DNA of 64,000 bases. Source: Sciurus carolinensis. Its lineage: Eukaryota > Chordata > Mammalia > Rodentia > Sciuridae. The translations under genes and the position numbers were made by a program. Where the stretch lies: the NCBI RefSeq assembly GCF_902686445.1, contig NC_062229.1, positions 4,869,503 to 4,933,502 on the forward strand. The letters are read 5' to 3'. Under the pieces are notes generated by a model. That model saw only the letters and a program-made list of their open reading frames with translations. It was not told the origin of the DNA and did no database searches. The stretch's first letter is position 1; every line of letters starts with the position of its first letter. Shown here piece by piece: positions 21,959 through 34,929 of the stretch.

Positions 21959-22999
21959 GGCAGTCCTGCTTGGATCCCCTGGCGACGGGACGCTCACTGC
22001 CTGCTGAGCTGCTGGCCTCCGGGCACGTCAACGTCACAGCTCCAGCTGGGATCTAGGTTTTACCAAGGCAACGAACTCTGGTTATGGGCACAGGACAGAA
22101 TCTGGGAGTTGGGGGACTCAGTGTCCATCTGCTGATTGTTTTCTTCATGAACTGAAGTCAATATTGGGGTTAACTTCTTAGTTTCTTTTCTTGTCCATAA
22201 AATGGCAATGTTAATAATCCTCAGGCTGTGGGGGGGCAATTGCTCTGTGAGAATGTGGGTGATTCTCTGAACAAGGGCACCCAAAATACCACCAGCTCTG
22301 ACTAGGATGGTGGGCAGCCTCAGCCAAGGTTCAACCTCTCTGAGCTGCAGTTTTGTCCTCTGTAAAATGGGGATGACGATACCACCCAATATATGGGGCT
22401 GTGACTTATGGGTTGAAGGAGAGAGTACATGCGAGGTGGGTCTTAGGATCCTGAACGTCTATCAAGCACCTACTCTGTACTTCCTCCTGCTCAGAAATGC
22501 AGACACTCTGTCCCCCAGCGGACTCAGCGTCCTTTGACTCTAAGGCACCTCGTGTGGAAGAGTAAGCCTGGAGTCTCAGCTGTCTCCTCCGCACTGTGTG
22601 ACTATAGGCAAGAGGCCTGCCCTCTCTGAGCCTTAGGAAAGTGGGGACGAGGGGTGGCCAGGTTCTGATTAGCTGCAGCTCCAGCTAGTTCTCCCACCAT
22701 CACAGGAGGAGACAAAGTTGTCTCCATCCTGGGGCAGCTGGATGTGCCTGAACCAGGGCTCTGGCATCTCCCTGGATGGGTGACTCAGTTTACCCATGTG
22801 TACACTGGGGGAGCAACAGAGCCCACTCGGCTGGTATGAAGGAGTCCAGTGGGTGCTCAGTAAGCCCCCTCCTCCCTCCGTCGGGCCTCACTGTGTCCAG
22901 GTGTCTGCCTCACACAGAGGCGGGACTGGGATTGAAATCCAGGACATTTCCCACCCCCTCTCCATTTTTTTTTTTTTTTTTAACTTTTAATGTATCTGC

Positions 23000-23096
23000 C
23001 TTTTTTTTGGGGGGGGGTGCAGTGCTGGGGATTTGAACCCAGGGCCTTGTACTTGCAAGGCAAGCACTCTACCAACTGAGCTACATCCCTAGCCCA
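23000..23096 (-). repeat. ID-type SINE
   Basis: Reverse-complement ID body ('gtgctggggatttgaacccagggcc' through 'aactgagctacatccctagccc') preceded by T- and G-runs. It is close to consensus, so probably young. Confidence 0.88.
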
Positions 23097-25904
23097 TTTT
23101 CTCCAGTTTTTAAAAGGAAGATTTACTTAACAAGTTTCACCTAGTACAATACGTCTCAATGGAACTCACAATACAAGGAAAGATCTAAATCGAAGCCTCA
23201 GAATTTCATACGAATGACATGACCAAACTCCTGAAGTATTGAAACCCAGGACCTTCGATCAACCGTCTGGAGACAGCTTCATGGAAGGGTGTCTGCTGGC
23301 AAGTGGCAGGATGCTGACATCCGACTGCTCTGAGAGGTCTTGTCCCTGCCTACAATCTTCCATGGCTCCCCAGCACCCTCCTAGCTCAGCCCCAGGGCAC
23401 CCACCAAGCTCTCCTCTGCTCAGTCCTGCCTGCTGGTCGGCTTTCACTTCCCCCAAAATGGTGGCCCCAGGCCCCTGGTTCTGTCCACAGTTGCCCCCTG
23501 CCCACCATCCACCCCTGTCCTCGGGCTGCAACCTCCGCCATCCCTGGAGGTTTAGTGGGAGGTTGTGTCTTCCAGGAGCTTCATAAGCCCCTGACAGCCC
23601 ACTCTGACCCACGCTCGTGCACGCACACATACCTCCGAACCCTCACTGGAGCGGAGTCCCTGTCCTCTTGAGTGTGGGCACCGATCCCAGAGGTCAGCGC
23701 GGCCCAGAGTGGTGGAGAGAGGCTTGAGCTGCTGGGGACAGCCAGACCTAATGGGGGCTTCTACTTTCACAGACCTAATTATGGGCTCGCCACCTGGTTG
23801 ACCGCAGTGCACACATGGTCTTTTCTGGGGCTCCCCGCAACCCGGGAAAGTCCGCACTATTATTACCCTCACTTCTCAAGTAAGGGAGCTGAGTGAAAGC
23901 CAGCCATGCCAACCCTCGCCCCCAAACACCGGAGAGGAAGGAAGTGGCAGAGTCAAGATCGGAACCACAGGCCGGGAACCTTGGTGTCTTACACATTTAG
24001 TTTGCACAACCACCTGGGAGGCTGATGCTGTGGTTATCAATGCTGCCTTATGGATAAAGGATGTGGAGCACAGAGAGGTTAAGTCATGTGCCCTGGGTCA
24101 CACAGTTCATAAATGACAGAGCTGGATCTGAACTCGGGGAGTGCGGGCAGCCCTAACCACAATACCACCCAGCCTCCTATTGACACGAACCCCTTGGGCC
24201 TCCATCTAACCTGCTCTTCATTTGTAAAACAGTTCTCTGATCCTTGGTGGAGGAATGTCCCTTTCCCCGGCCCCCACCTCCATGCCTCTTGCTCGGGAAG
24301 ATGCCCACCTTCCAACCCTCACCAGGACTGGCTAGGCTGGCCTGTCCACTGGAGCTGGACATCTGTCTCCCCCATGGCAGAGAGGCACCTGGCTGCACTG
24401 TCCTCTGGATGGTGCCCTCCAGGACAGCAGGACCCTGCTGCTTGACAGGGGCTGGGCACTGGGTGGCCAGGGAGGAGGTGGGCGGGAGGATCCCCGAGGG
24501 GCAGCCTGGGCAGTGACTGTGTTGTGGACAGTTGTGACTTGAGGTGTGGGTGGAGGGCCGGGAGGTGCTGTGGACAGTGCCTGGGCTCCTCTGGCGTGTC
24601 TGAGGGATAGTGTGCCGTCCCTCCGAGGGACGGGGGAGGAATCTTGGGAACACGTTCTGCAGGTCGGGTTGAGGACAGCCCCTTAACCCAGAGCCCAGCA
24701 TCCCCACCCGCTCCTCCCAGGCTCCCAGTGGGTCCCTGCCCGGACTCAACTCAGGCAAGAGGATGCTCTGGGGCCCAGGGGACCTGGCACACGACAGCCC
24801 TGCTGCTTCCGCTCCGGGGTACCGACCCACATCTCCCACACACTTTGGGGGAAAACAGGAAATGGGGTGGGTGTAGGTCCCAGGCCTGAGGGTGTCGCTT
24901 CTCCTTTCAGGTCGGGGTGGCTGAGCTGGGGCGGGGCCTTGTTCTCCCTGCGTCCAGGATCTAGTCTTGGCAGGAGCCAGCCGGGGTCCAGCTGGACGTC
25001 CAGCGGGGCCAGCCCTGACCAGAACCTCAGCTCCTGCTTGGGCCCCAGGAGGTCTGCCGCACAGAGGTCAGGTCTGGTTGGCACTGGGCTGAAAGGAGCC
25101 TGCGGCCCTGACCCCAGCCCTGTCCCCATACAGCCCTGGGCTCCTGATGCTTCCGAGTGCAGGGGAGTGGGGAGGGCAGTCAGCATGCCAAGTCCAGGGG
25201 GGCTTCCAGGAGGGGGTCCTTAAAACTGGGCTGCTCCTTTTCCACACTGCTGACCTTGGTTGGGAGCCACACTGGCCCTCACCTGCTCTGTGCCAGAAGA
25301 ATCCCTGTCCCCCCGCTGAAAACCACTGTTCAGAATCACAATTCATGGGACCTCCGGGGAGTCCTTTGGAGGGTGGCTCATTCCACTAGGCACCGCGTAC
25401 CCAGGTCCATGGTTGCATGAAGACAGAGTTTTACACCACACTGTGCAGGGTGGCTTCAGGCGGTGGAGGCAAACAGGGCCTGGTGAAGGTGGCTTGGACC
25501 CTCGTACTGGAGTCTGTTTTGGGAGGTGACGAGAGTGGACAGTGGACGGCTCAGGGAGGGGCAGACAGGGTTGCTGTGCCTTTAGTTCCAAATGCTTCAT
25601 GCCGCTGAGGGTCCCCCTAGGAACCCCCACCTCCACGCCAGCCAGGGAGGTCCATGCAAAGATAGAGGCCCATGGCCTCTCCAGCCCTGGCAGTCTGGCT
25701 CAGCAGCCTCTGTGCCCCGCAGGCTCTTCCCCAGGGGAGGGCACCGATGCCCAGTGCTGGTCAGCTCCACCCTGCAGGCTGAGACTCAGCCCCCACTCAG
25801 ACACTAGGTGGAAAGTGGAAATTCTGAAGTAGGGTGAGCCCAGTGAGGGCTGCCGGATTTAGCAGTGCGAGGAACGTGGGGTGTGGGTCCCCCAACACAC
25901 AGGT

Positions 25905-26512
25905 ACACACTGCCAAGTCACAAACACACCCAACACACACATGGCACAGTGAAAACACAAAGGAACACAACACACTTGTACCCAAAGAAGCAGACACACA
26001 AACACAACATGGTTCAACACAACACACTAAGGCTGCACAGCAGATACAACCACAGACTTCTACACAAGATACACACAAAGACAGAGACCACACAACACAG
26101 ACACAATAGACATACACAGTGTGTACACACAGACACACAGAGACAAATACATAGAAACATAGACACAACACAGCCAAATCACACATACTTCACAAAAAAA
26201 CACACAGATGCCACCCACGGACATCTACGTGACACGAAAAATACAGACCATAACAGACAGCCAAACTAGACACACAACATGGTACAATCACTGACACACA
26301 TAACATACACACAGGCACACACAAAACACACAGCATAAACACACAGATGTAGACCCCACACAAGCAACTGCAGGTACAAGAGACACACCCAGAGCGATCC
26401 GCACACACAACAGGACCACACATGCGTGCGCGCACAGAAACACACACACACTCACACACACGCACACACACGCACACACACGCACACACACGCACACGCG
26501 CGCGCGCGCCAA
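25905..26512. repeat. AC-rich degenerate microsatellite ending in alternating purine-pyrimidine DNA
   Basis: About 600 bases are dominated by ACAC, ACACAG and CACAA words. The right end (about 26438-26508) becomes clean (CACACACG)n followed by CGCGCGCGCG. The long cysteine- and valine-rich frames on the minus strand are repeat translation, not a gene. Confidence 0.9.
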
Positions 26513-26859
26513 GAGGTAGCGCTACAGACGCAGGCGAGCGCCCTCTGCTGATCTTCCGAGCTGCTCTGGTCAGAAGCCCCGCCCCCTGACCTCTGCTCTC
26601 CGCGCCGCGGGCCTGTTCTCTGGGACCCGGCGCTCGCTCCTCCTCTCCACCACCCCTCAACTATCCCCTCCATCTGCTGACCCCCCACGTCACTGCCTTC
26701 AGCTCAGGGCCCCTCTCCTGCGCCTCCTTTGTTCAGGCCGAGCAGGGCATTGCCACCCACCACCGTTGGCCACCAACCAGAGGCCCTCAAGTCCACCCTG
26801 CTTCCTTCTGCTCCTGCCTCCACGCGCACCATCTTTTGACCCGCCTTTCTCTTCCCTTA

Positions 26860-27260
26860 CGTGTCTCCAACGTCAGTCACCCTCCTTTGTCCCAGACAAT
26901 GACAGCAGTAGCCTTCACGGTGTTCCTGAGACCTCTCCTTAGCCCAGTCCTTGCACCACAGATTACACCTCCTGTGTGTAACCTTCCATGGCTCCCTCTG
27001 CTCTGTCCCAAAGTTCCAGCTCGCTACAGCCTGGTGTTCAAGGTCGCGGGCCTCTCTAGCCTCGCGCCTACCCCACTCCCGCCCAGACTCTCCAAGTGCC
27101 TGACTTCAAGAGCTCTTGGCACCTCCAGGCCTTTGCACAGGCTGTTGCCCTGCCCAGAGTGCCAGTTTGCACAGAAGCAGGGCCCTCTGGATCCCCTTCT
27201 GCAGCCCCAAGCTGTGTACCCTTCTTGGAGGGACCAGGGCCATGGCCCTGAGAACAGTCT
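26860..27260 (+). mobile_element. L2 LINE 3' fragment
   Basis: Signature phrases of the L2 3' end are readable in order: 'aaccttccatggctccctctgc', 'agcctggtgttcaaggtc', and 'ggcctttgcacaggctgttgccc'. It is highly diverged, as expected for this old family. A short, separate L2-like piece lies at about 28655-28760. Confidence 0.65.
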
Positions 27261-27579
27261 CACACGCCCCTCAAGTGCTTCCCTATCCTGACCCCTGAGG
27301 AGAACAGATCAACAGGAAAAGGGACGGGTGGTGGGATGAGAGCGGAGTGGAGCCGCTCTTTGGCCTTCCTGGAGGCCGGGACTGGAGCCAGAGCCTGCGT
27401 GGTTTGTGTGTTGTTGGGGGCAGGGTGGGAGAGGCTGGGAGGGCTGGTACGGGTGGCAGGGAGGTCTCAGGAGGGGACAGGTGGGCTTCTCCACAGCCTC
27501 CCCTCTGCAGGGCTTCCCAGAGCTGCAGGAGAGAGTCCTGGGCCCACCACCCCTCCCTTCTGCCTCTCTCAGGTTCCAA

Positions 27580-28000
27580 GGGATGAGGAGGCTGGGACTT
27601 CTGAGGAGAGCCCAGGGATGGACTGGGAGGTTAGGGGATTTCTCTCTGAGAATTCCTGAGTTCTCTGAGAGTTCGGGACTCTCACCCTTCAGAGTCCCAG
27701 AAATCCTGGACTTCAGGCTCCACCCAGAGGGATCCAGTTCCTCAACTCCCTGGAGACCCAGGAAACCAGGCCTCTGGCTCCCCGTCCCCCCACAGACCAG
27801 TCCCGGCGACTTGAGTCAGGACCCTCAACCTCACCCTCAGAGATCCAGAGATCCCTGGCTCTTTAGGGATGTAGGAGACCTGGACCCCAATCCCCAGGGC
27901 CCCAGGGCCCCAGCTCTTCAGGGAGTCAGGAAGCCAGGACCGCAGACCCTTTCCTCAGGGACCCAGGACTCCAGCTCCTTGGGGACTCTGGTGTAGGTCG
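27580..28000. repeat. Minisatellite-like CCAGG/AGGAGACC-rich stretch
   Basis: Repeated variants of 'cccaggaatccaggc / tcagggacccaggactcc' occur with irregular spacing. A similar stretch sits in the first introns of the CD209 copy (59120-59320). This kind of sequence is common in chromosome-19-like gene-rich DNA. Confidence 0.55.
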
Positions 28001-28764
28001 GTGTGTTTTTTTCTTCTCCATTCCTGCTCCTGGGCCCCTTGGGTCTGGTAGGAGAGTGGGGTCGCTGTCTCCTGCTGGATACTCGCCTGGTCACTGCCCT
28101 CTACCAGGGACCCTGCTGTGGATAAGTGCAGGTCCCGGCTCTGCCCCTTTATCTTCTCCGGGCCGCAGGGTGATTGCTTCTTTTCTGGGGCTCAGTTTCC
28201 TCATCTGGGAAGTGGAATAGGACGATCCTCTCACATCTGTGTGTGACGAAGCCTTCAGTGCCATTCTGGGTTCCCCGAGGCCTCAGAAAATGACTTTTTT
28301 TTTTTAACAAACTTTCTGGAAACTCACCTCCCATGATCCACCAGCCCTCTACCCAAAGGCTCGTAGTGAAAACCCTGAAGTCCCTGCAGGCCACGAGGAC
28401 CCACAGGGTGGGCAGCCCCCAGCCCCGCTACCCCATTTGCTCCCTTCAACCTGCCCTGGCCAGCCTTTCTGTTCCGGGAGCCTAACACGACGGTTCCTTC
28501 TCACCGATGGCAGAGCAGCTGGTCCTTCCTCTGGCTCCAGGTCTGTGCCCTCCGCGGGACATGACCCTGGCTGACACGCCCCTAGCCCGACATTATTGGT
28601 CGTGTGGTCTCTACGGCCCTTCAGGTGTGTGCACATGTCTCTTTTGCTTGTTGATTGTCCCCCACCCAAACATGAACTCCAGGAGGGCAGGGTAATCTCT
28701 CTGGTCACCGCTCTGTCCCCAGCCCCTGACTCAGGGCCTGGCACACAGGAAACATTTTCATCCC

Positions 28765-29060
28765 ATCGGGGTGAAATTCCCAGGGCTGCTGGAAGAAATG
28801 ACCACAAATCTAGTTGCCTAAACACAGACGTATGAAATGCCAGTTCTAGAGGTTGGGAACCCAAGAGGGATCTTCCTGTCCTGAAGTTCAGATGAGGGCA
28901 GGACCAGTCCCTTCTGGAGGTGTTGGCGAGAATCCGTGTCCCACCTTTTCCAGCTTCTAAAGGCACCTGCCACCCTTTCCTCCATCTTTGGAGCCGGAAG
29001 TGCAGCATCTTCCAGTTTGACTCTGACTCTGGCCCTCCTGCCTGCCTCTCATGAAGACTC
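28765..29060 (-). mobile_element. MLT1-like MaLR LTR remnant
   Basis: Reads as the reverse-oriented MLT1 start ('cagggctgctggaagaaatgaccacaaa...ttgcctaaacacagacgtatgaa...ccagttctagaggttgg'). It is diverged, and the right end is uncertain. Confidence 0.55.
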
Positions 29061-29064
29061 TGCG

Positions 29065-29520
29065 GTAACACTGGGTCCTCGGTTATGATTTAGACATGAG
29101 GGGTCCCCCCAAAGCTCACATGTGAGACAATGCAAGAAAGTTCAGAGGTGAAATGACTGGGTTATGGGAGCCTCACCCAATCAGTGCGTTAATCCACCCA
29201 CAGGGATTAGCCGGGTGGTGAGTGTAGGCAGATGGGCTGTGGCTGGAGGAGGTGGGTCATGGGGGGGGGCGTGCCTTTGGGGCATAGATTTTGTCCCTGG
29301 TGAGGAACTCTCTCTTTCTTCTTCCTGATTGTCCTGTCCTGAGCCGCTTTCCTCCTCCACACCCTTTCCCCACGATCTTCTGCCTCCTCTTGGGCACAGA
29401 GCAATGGAGTCGGCCATCTGTGGACGGAGACCTCTGAAACCCTGAGCCCCAAATGAACTTTTCCTCATCTAAAATTGTTTTTGTCAGATCTTTGGGTCAC
29501 AGCAGCAAAAAGCTGACAAC
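29065..29520 (+). mobile_element. MaLR/ERVL-type solo LTR
   Basis: The end signature 'tgagccccaaatgaacttttcctcatctaaaattgtttt...gtcacagcagcaaaaagctgac' and the start 'ttatgatttagacatgaggggtcccccc' match MaLR-type LTR layout, with no internal retroviral genes. The subfamily is not determined. Confidence 0.6.
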
Positions 29521-30975
29521 TTCCCGCCTTCAAGTTCCTTCTCTTAATCCATCTGCATATGGATTTTGATCTCTTTTGTCATATGAAGTCACATATTCAT
29601 GGGTTCTGGGCATTAGGTGTGGACATCCTGATCCACGTATCTGTTTATCGGCGGGTAATTTCGCTGGCCATGATACACTAGGTAGACACTCTCTTTACCG
29701 TTCCCCCCTTGAGAGAGGCAAAAACCTAGGCTCAGAGAAGCAAAGCCACAAGCCCAAGTCCACACAGCAAAGTCATGGCCAGTGCCGGTCTCAGGTTCCG
29801 GGCTTTCTTTCTGCATCTGCCAAATCCATCTCTTTGAGCCATCTGTGTGCAGGTGAGAGACCTGGCCTTCACAGCGGGTGGGGTTGAGCCCCATGCGGAC
29901 GGGGCTGCCGAGGACTGGGAGAGAGTGTGGCCTGCCTCTGCTTTGGAGAGGCCCGGATATCTTCCCCAGATGCCTCCGCCTTCCTGGGAAGAAGCCCTCG
30001 GGAGCTGAGGGGGTTTCCTGGAATCTGAGGGGAGAGTTAGGAGACTGGAAAGGTCAGGTTGCTCGTTCTTAAGGCTGTTTCCTTGGGAGTTGGCAACCGG
30101 GGTGATGTGAGGCCGGCGCAACCAGGGACCCCGGCTGGGCTCCAAGCTCTCCACAGCTTGCTGACTCAGCCCCCAACAGGGCAGTCACACAGCACAGTCG
30201 CCCAACAGTGGGGACGTCCACTGCGAAGGATCGGTATGCGGGGCTGGAAGGTGCCCCTCCCTGCCTCCACCCTCTGCTCCCCGGCACAGGCCCTCTTGGC
30301 CTTTCTGAGGCAGACCCTGTTTCCCTTTTGCATCCTCCACCCCTGCCCCCAGGCCAGAAATGCAGGGAAACAAGTTTTCCTTTTCTAGAATTTTCCATCT
30401 CCAATCTCACCACACAGGCACGTCACTTCCATTCAACCTCATCACCTCCTCCTCTCCCTGCCAGGTGGCAAACCCCGGGAGGGCAGCTACACTACCTGAA
30501 CCCCAGTATTTCATTAAGACAGTTTTCAAGCATTCAGAAAAATTGAATTGAACAAAACACTCATCCCTACAGTCTGTAGTGAACCTCTCCAACACTTGCC
30601 TTGCCACAAATGTACCGATCCATCTGCTCCTCTTCATTCACATTTACAGTTTGTACATTTCAAAATAAGTTGCAGACAGGACTCTACTTCATCCTGAAAT
30701 AGCTCAGCCTGTAGGGCATTAATTGGAGTCCAACGCTCATTAAGTCCTCTCCTTTTTTTTCTTTTGGGCAAAATTAAGCAAACATGGGGATACCAGAGTC
30801 TGTGGGTAGAGGGTGTTGGGGAGATACTGGTTAAAGGACACACAATGTCATTTGAACAGGAGGAGTAAGTTCAAGAGATCTCTTGTACATTATGGTGACT
30901 ATAGTTACTAACGATATATCGGCCCATTGAAAATTGCTGAGAGTAGATTTTAGGGGTTTCACCATGAAAAAATGA

Positions 30976-31172
30976 ATAACCGGGTACAAGGGACCCATGC
31001 CCATGATCCCAGCTACTTGGGAGGCTGAGGCAGGAGGCTGTCAAGTCGAAAGCAACAGAGTGAGACCCTGTCTCAAAATAAAAATAAAAAGGCTGGGGAT
31101 GTGGCTCAGTGGTAGAGCCCTTGCCTAACCTGTGTGGAGTCCTGAGTTCAATCTCCAGTAGAGAAGAAAGAA
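30976..31172 (+). repeat. B1-like + ID composite SINE
   Basis: B1-like half 'tgatcccagctacttgggaggctgaggcaggagg', linker 'ctcaaaataaaaataaaaa' and a near-consensus ID half 'ggctggggatgtggctcagtggtagagcc'. Confidence 0.9.
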
Positions 31173-31261
31173 ATTAACCACATATGTGAGGTGATGCCTA
31201 TGTTAAAGAGTTTATTCTAGCTAGTTTGCAATGTGTATGTCTCACGTCCTACCCACGCATA

Positions 31262-31400
31262 TACAGTCAGCCCCTCTGTATCTGTGGATTCCACATCTGT
31301 GGATTCCACCAACCCAGATGGAACATACTTGAAATAAATCTCATCTGCACTGAACACGCAGGCAGTTTTTCTTGTCGTTATTCCCTAAGCAACCCAGTAT
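31262..31400 (+). mobile_element. Tigger/pogo-type DNA transposon end
   Basis: The word 'acagtcagcccctctgtatctgtggattcc' matches the conserved terminal inverted repeat of Tigger-family elements. Only one end is recognisable. Confidence 0.6.
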
Positions 31401-32814
31401 GGCAACTATGCACACGGCATTTAGGTAGCACAAGGTGTGCTAAGCCATCTGGAGATGAGTTGAGGGGTGGGGCAGAGGCTTGATACAAATGCTGTCTCAC
31501 TGGCCTAGTGGGCTTGACTGAATTCCACCGGGTGACTATTACTTTGTGTATCTTTTATGTATCTTTATTTGCCAGATAAAAACATAAATTTGAAAGTTAC
31601 CTAGAATAAAAGGCACAAATCCTAAACATGTTTTCTTCAAGATTTGATGAGCGCATTCACCGGCATGTTCTAAACTCAAGAGCAAACAGAACATTGCCCC
31701 AGAAAGTTCCTCCAGGGCCCTGCCAAGGTGACCTCTACCTCTGCTCCCAGGCAGCCGTTCTTGCCACTTTCCTGTGCTGGAGCAGAGCTGCCTCTTCTAG
31801 AACGTGCTGGCAATGGCCCATCAGCTCTCTGCTATTATGCGGAAACCGGCTGAGATTCCCAGGTTCCTCTTTGCCAAGTGGCCCTGGGGCCAAACTCCAG
31901 TGCCTGGCGTGGGATAGGTGCTGTGGGGGAGGAGAGGACCGCGTGCATGCGTCAGCCTAGAAGGTAAGTCGAGGCACGCCATGTGCGGGAACCAGGGGTG
32001 TGTTAAAGCCCCCGATGGTGGCCACCTGGGGAAAAAACAGGGATTCTACTTGCCCAGAGGAGAAGGGCTCCCCAGAGGGTGTCCGAGGGTCCTGGGAGTC
32101 TACAGAGTGTAAAGAAGAACAAGAGTGGGCTGTGGCTTGGCAGTATGGTGGTCGCCTCTCAGGCATGCAGCCCGGGGTTCATCCCCACCAACTGGTTAAC
32201 AAGAGTGGCGCTGGGGCTGATTGGTCCTTGGCCACTTAGGTTATATGTTCCAGGTAAGAACTGCAAAGACGGAAAAGCCTCCGCTGGGGTCACCCCTTGC
32301 AGTGTTAGGGTGTCTGCGCAAACCTGCTGTACTAGGTCAGAAGGACCTAGGTTCTGGGGGACTTCTGCTTCATGCCTCAGGTTTCCCCCCAGCTGACGAG
32401 TTTTGTGGCATTTAAAATCCTTTCTCAAATGAATCTGCCCCTGCGTCTGAGAGACTTGTGCCCTGATCCACAGTGCTGGCTGGCAGCCTCCTCCTGGATC
32501 AGCGAGGCCACCTGTCCTCTCCTATCCATCTTCTGTCCCATCCAGAAGCCTCTCCTCGGGGATCAGGCCCCAGTTCTTCTTTTCATCTCATCCAGGGATC
32601 CCTGCTCTCTTCCTTACAGTGTAATTCCAAAACTCAGAGACCCTTGGGACCCTGCACTCCATACTGTGAAAACCCGCGTAATCCAGAACATGTTTCTGCA
32701 TCTTCCCGTCACGCTCCATGATCTGCTCAGCTTCTGGCTCCCTTCCTCTCCTCTGCCTGGGCTCTCAAACTGCTACAGTTTCTCTGGGGTCAAAAATACC
32801 TTCCCTGAGGATCT

Positions 32815-34070
32815 GGAACCCCTGTATCTTGCTGGTGGGAGTAACCACTTTGGGAAACAGGCAGTGTCTTACCAAGCTAAATGTTCATCTACTATCAGTC
32901 CTAGGTGTCTATCCCAAATGAGTGAAAACTTTACAAAATCCATGTGGCGTGGTTGGGATGTGTCCCTCCAAAGTCCATGCATTGGAAACGTGATCCCTAA
33001 ATCCCTATGGGAATGGAATTTGGAGCTGCACCCTTTGGGAGGTGACTATCAATAAGGTCATGAGGTTGGGGCCCCCATGATGGCATTAGTGGCTTTATCA
33101 GAAGAGGAAGAGAGACCAGAGGGGGCACACTGGTTCTGTCTCATCATGTGACGCCCCTGCCATGTTACGCCGTAGACCACAGTTTGGACGGTGTTCCCTA
33201 GAGGCTCATGTGTTGGACACTTGGTCCCTAGTGTGGTGATGTTAAGAGAGAGTGGAACTTCTAAGAGGTGGGGCCTAGCAGGAAGTCATTGGGCCATTGG
33301 GGCATTTCCTTGGAAGGGATTAAGGTAGTTCCCCTGAGATCCTGGTTAGAGCCTGGTTCTCAAGAATACTTGTCATCAAAGAGCAAGACTAGCCCTTCTC
33401 CACTCTGGCTTGCTGTCATGTTATGAGATCTCTCCTTCTTGCTAGCCCCATGATGTGATGGAGACACAGAGCTCTTACCAGAGCAGCTACAAGACTGTGT
33501 GGACTTTAACCTTTCAAACCGTGAGCTAAACAAACCTCCTTTCTTTATAAAATGTCCAGCTTCAGGTATTTTGTTTCAGCAATGAAAGAGACCAATACTT
33601 TGGTAAGAAGGCCTTCACCAGGTGCTGTCACCCTGCTCTCAGACTTCCCAGCCTCCAGAACCATGAGTCAAACTTCCACTCTTTGTAAATTACCCAGTCT
33701 TGGGTGTTTTGTTATAGCAACAGAAAACAAACTGAAACACCATACAAAGAATTGTATAAGAATATTCACCACAGCTCAATTCATAGTACCTTACATTGGA
33801 AGCAACCCAAACATCCATCGGTAGGTGAGCAGATAAGTGAATTGTGGTCCAGCCACACAACATAATATGACTCAGCAATAAAAAGAAGAAAATCACTGAT
33901 TCACATACTAGCATGTGTGAATCTCAAAAACATTACGCTGAGAGAAAGCATTCAGAAACTAAAGGCTATGCCCTATGTAATTCAACATATATAGAATTTG
34001 ACAAGAGACAAGTCAAATTGATAGTGATAGACAGAAGGTCCTGGAGCAGGGCTGGGTTTGGAATTGACTA
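32815..34070 (+). mobile_element. L1 LINE fragment interrupted by nested LTRs
   Basis: The left part (32815-32945) reads like L1 ORF2 3' sequence ('ttgctggtgggagtaaccactttggg...', '...tcctaggtgtctatcccaaatgagtgaaaac'). The right part (33745-34070) continues with 'attcatagtaccttacattggaagcaacccaaacatccatc' and 'agcaataaaaag', the usual L1 order. The break is filled by MaLR LTRs. Confidence 0.7.
32945..33745 (+). mobile_element. MaLR LTR split by a second MaLR LTR
   Basis: The outer LTR begins 'gtggttgggatgtgtccctccaaagtcc' and ends 'ttgggtgttttgttatagcaacagaaaacaaactgaaacacc', the classic MaLR 3' end. Between about 33178 and 33600 a second complete LTR is inserted, beginning 'cagtttggacggtgttccc' and ending '...gtattttgtttcagcaatgaaagagacc'. 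Both lack internal genes. Confidence 0.7.
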
Positions 34071-34929
34071 GGAGAGGATTTGAAGGCATGGTGGACAGAG
34101 TCTGTATCTGCATGGTATTCCTCTTCTATCTGCCTCATTCTGCCACAGCCAGGCATTCTGGGAGTTAAAGCAGCCTTTAGTTATGGACTCAGTTCTGCCT
34201 GGAACTAAAAGCGGCTGGCTGTTACTGTCCTCAGTTGGATCCATCTCCACTGGAAATTCTCGGACAGCCCCCAAGTCCTCCCAGTGAAAGCAGGAGACTT
34301 GGGGAGTGCAGGGTGAATCCAGATCAGAAGTCCCCAGCTGTTCCAGCCAGGCCTTTGCACCCCGCACCTCCACACTCCATGCTGGGGACTGGCAGCCGGG
34401 CCCTGCTGGGTCCTGCCTGCAACTCCCCCCTCCTCACCCCACCGCCTTCCTAGCTCCACCTGCTGAAATCCCACCCTTTCTCCAAAGCCCATTTTCTCTG
34501 GGATGTTTCCTGATAGTCACAGGTGCCCTGGGTAAAAGGGACCAATAATCTAAAAAGGGAAGACCCTTCCCCCTGTCTCAGGGCCTTGTCTCGGCGGTGA
34601 TGTCTGCTGCGGAATGACAGGGTAGACTGCTACTCAAGAAACGGGGGATGATGGAAAAGGCAGACAGTTTCATCCCTCTTTCCTGACTAGGAAGAGAGGT
34701 GGCTCAGAAGACGGGGACCAGGAACAGGAATTTTTGAAGCTGACGGAGGGGAGGTTAAGCGGGAGCGCAGGGGGCTTGGAGCCTGGGCACTGCTCAGGGC
34801 TGAGTTGGGTGGAGTGCTTCTCAGTAGGGTGAATGGGGAAAAGGAAACCTTCGGCAGGCAGCGGTTCCAGCAGCAAGTCGCATCTGGGATCCCGCGCGCG
34901 GCGGGCGTGGCTCTGGGCACTGGGCGGGG

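Larger units (their letters stand above)
21975..34929. other. FCER2-CLEC4G intergenic region
   Basis: No protein gene recognised in about 13 kb. It contains MIR-like fragments (about 22280-22400, 22590-22760, 24030-24150, 29680-29840), a reversed ID SINE (23000-23096), an AC-rich tract (25905-26512), an L2 LINE fragment (26860-27260) and a CCAGG-rich minisatellite-like stretch (27580-28000). Further right are MaLR/MLT1 LTRs (28765-29520), a B1+ID composite (30976-31172), a Tigger-like end (31262-31400) and an L1 carrying nested LTRs (32815-34070). The first few hundred bases right of 21958 presumably hold the FCER2 promoter and non-coding exon. I see nothing classifiable in 23100-24000, 24160-25900, 30050-30970 and 34080-34900. 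Confidence 0.6.

Noticed and set aside
25797..26690. Cysteine/valine-rich minus-strand frames
   Set aside because: They are translations of the AC-rich microsatellite (TG repeats read as Cys-Val), not genes.
33178..33600. LTRs as part of a complete endogenous retrovirus
   Set aside because: No paired LTR with gag, pol or env between them is visible here or at the other LTR sites; they are solo or nested MaLR-type LTRs.
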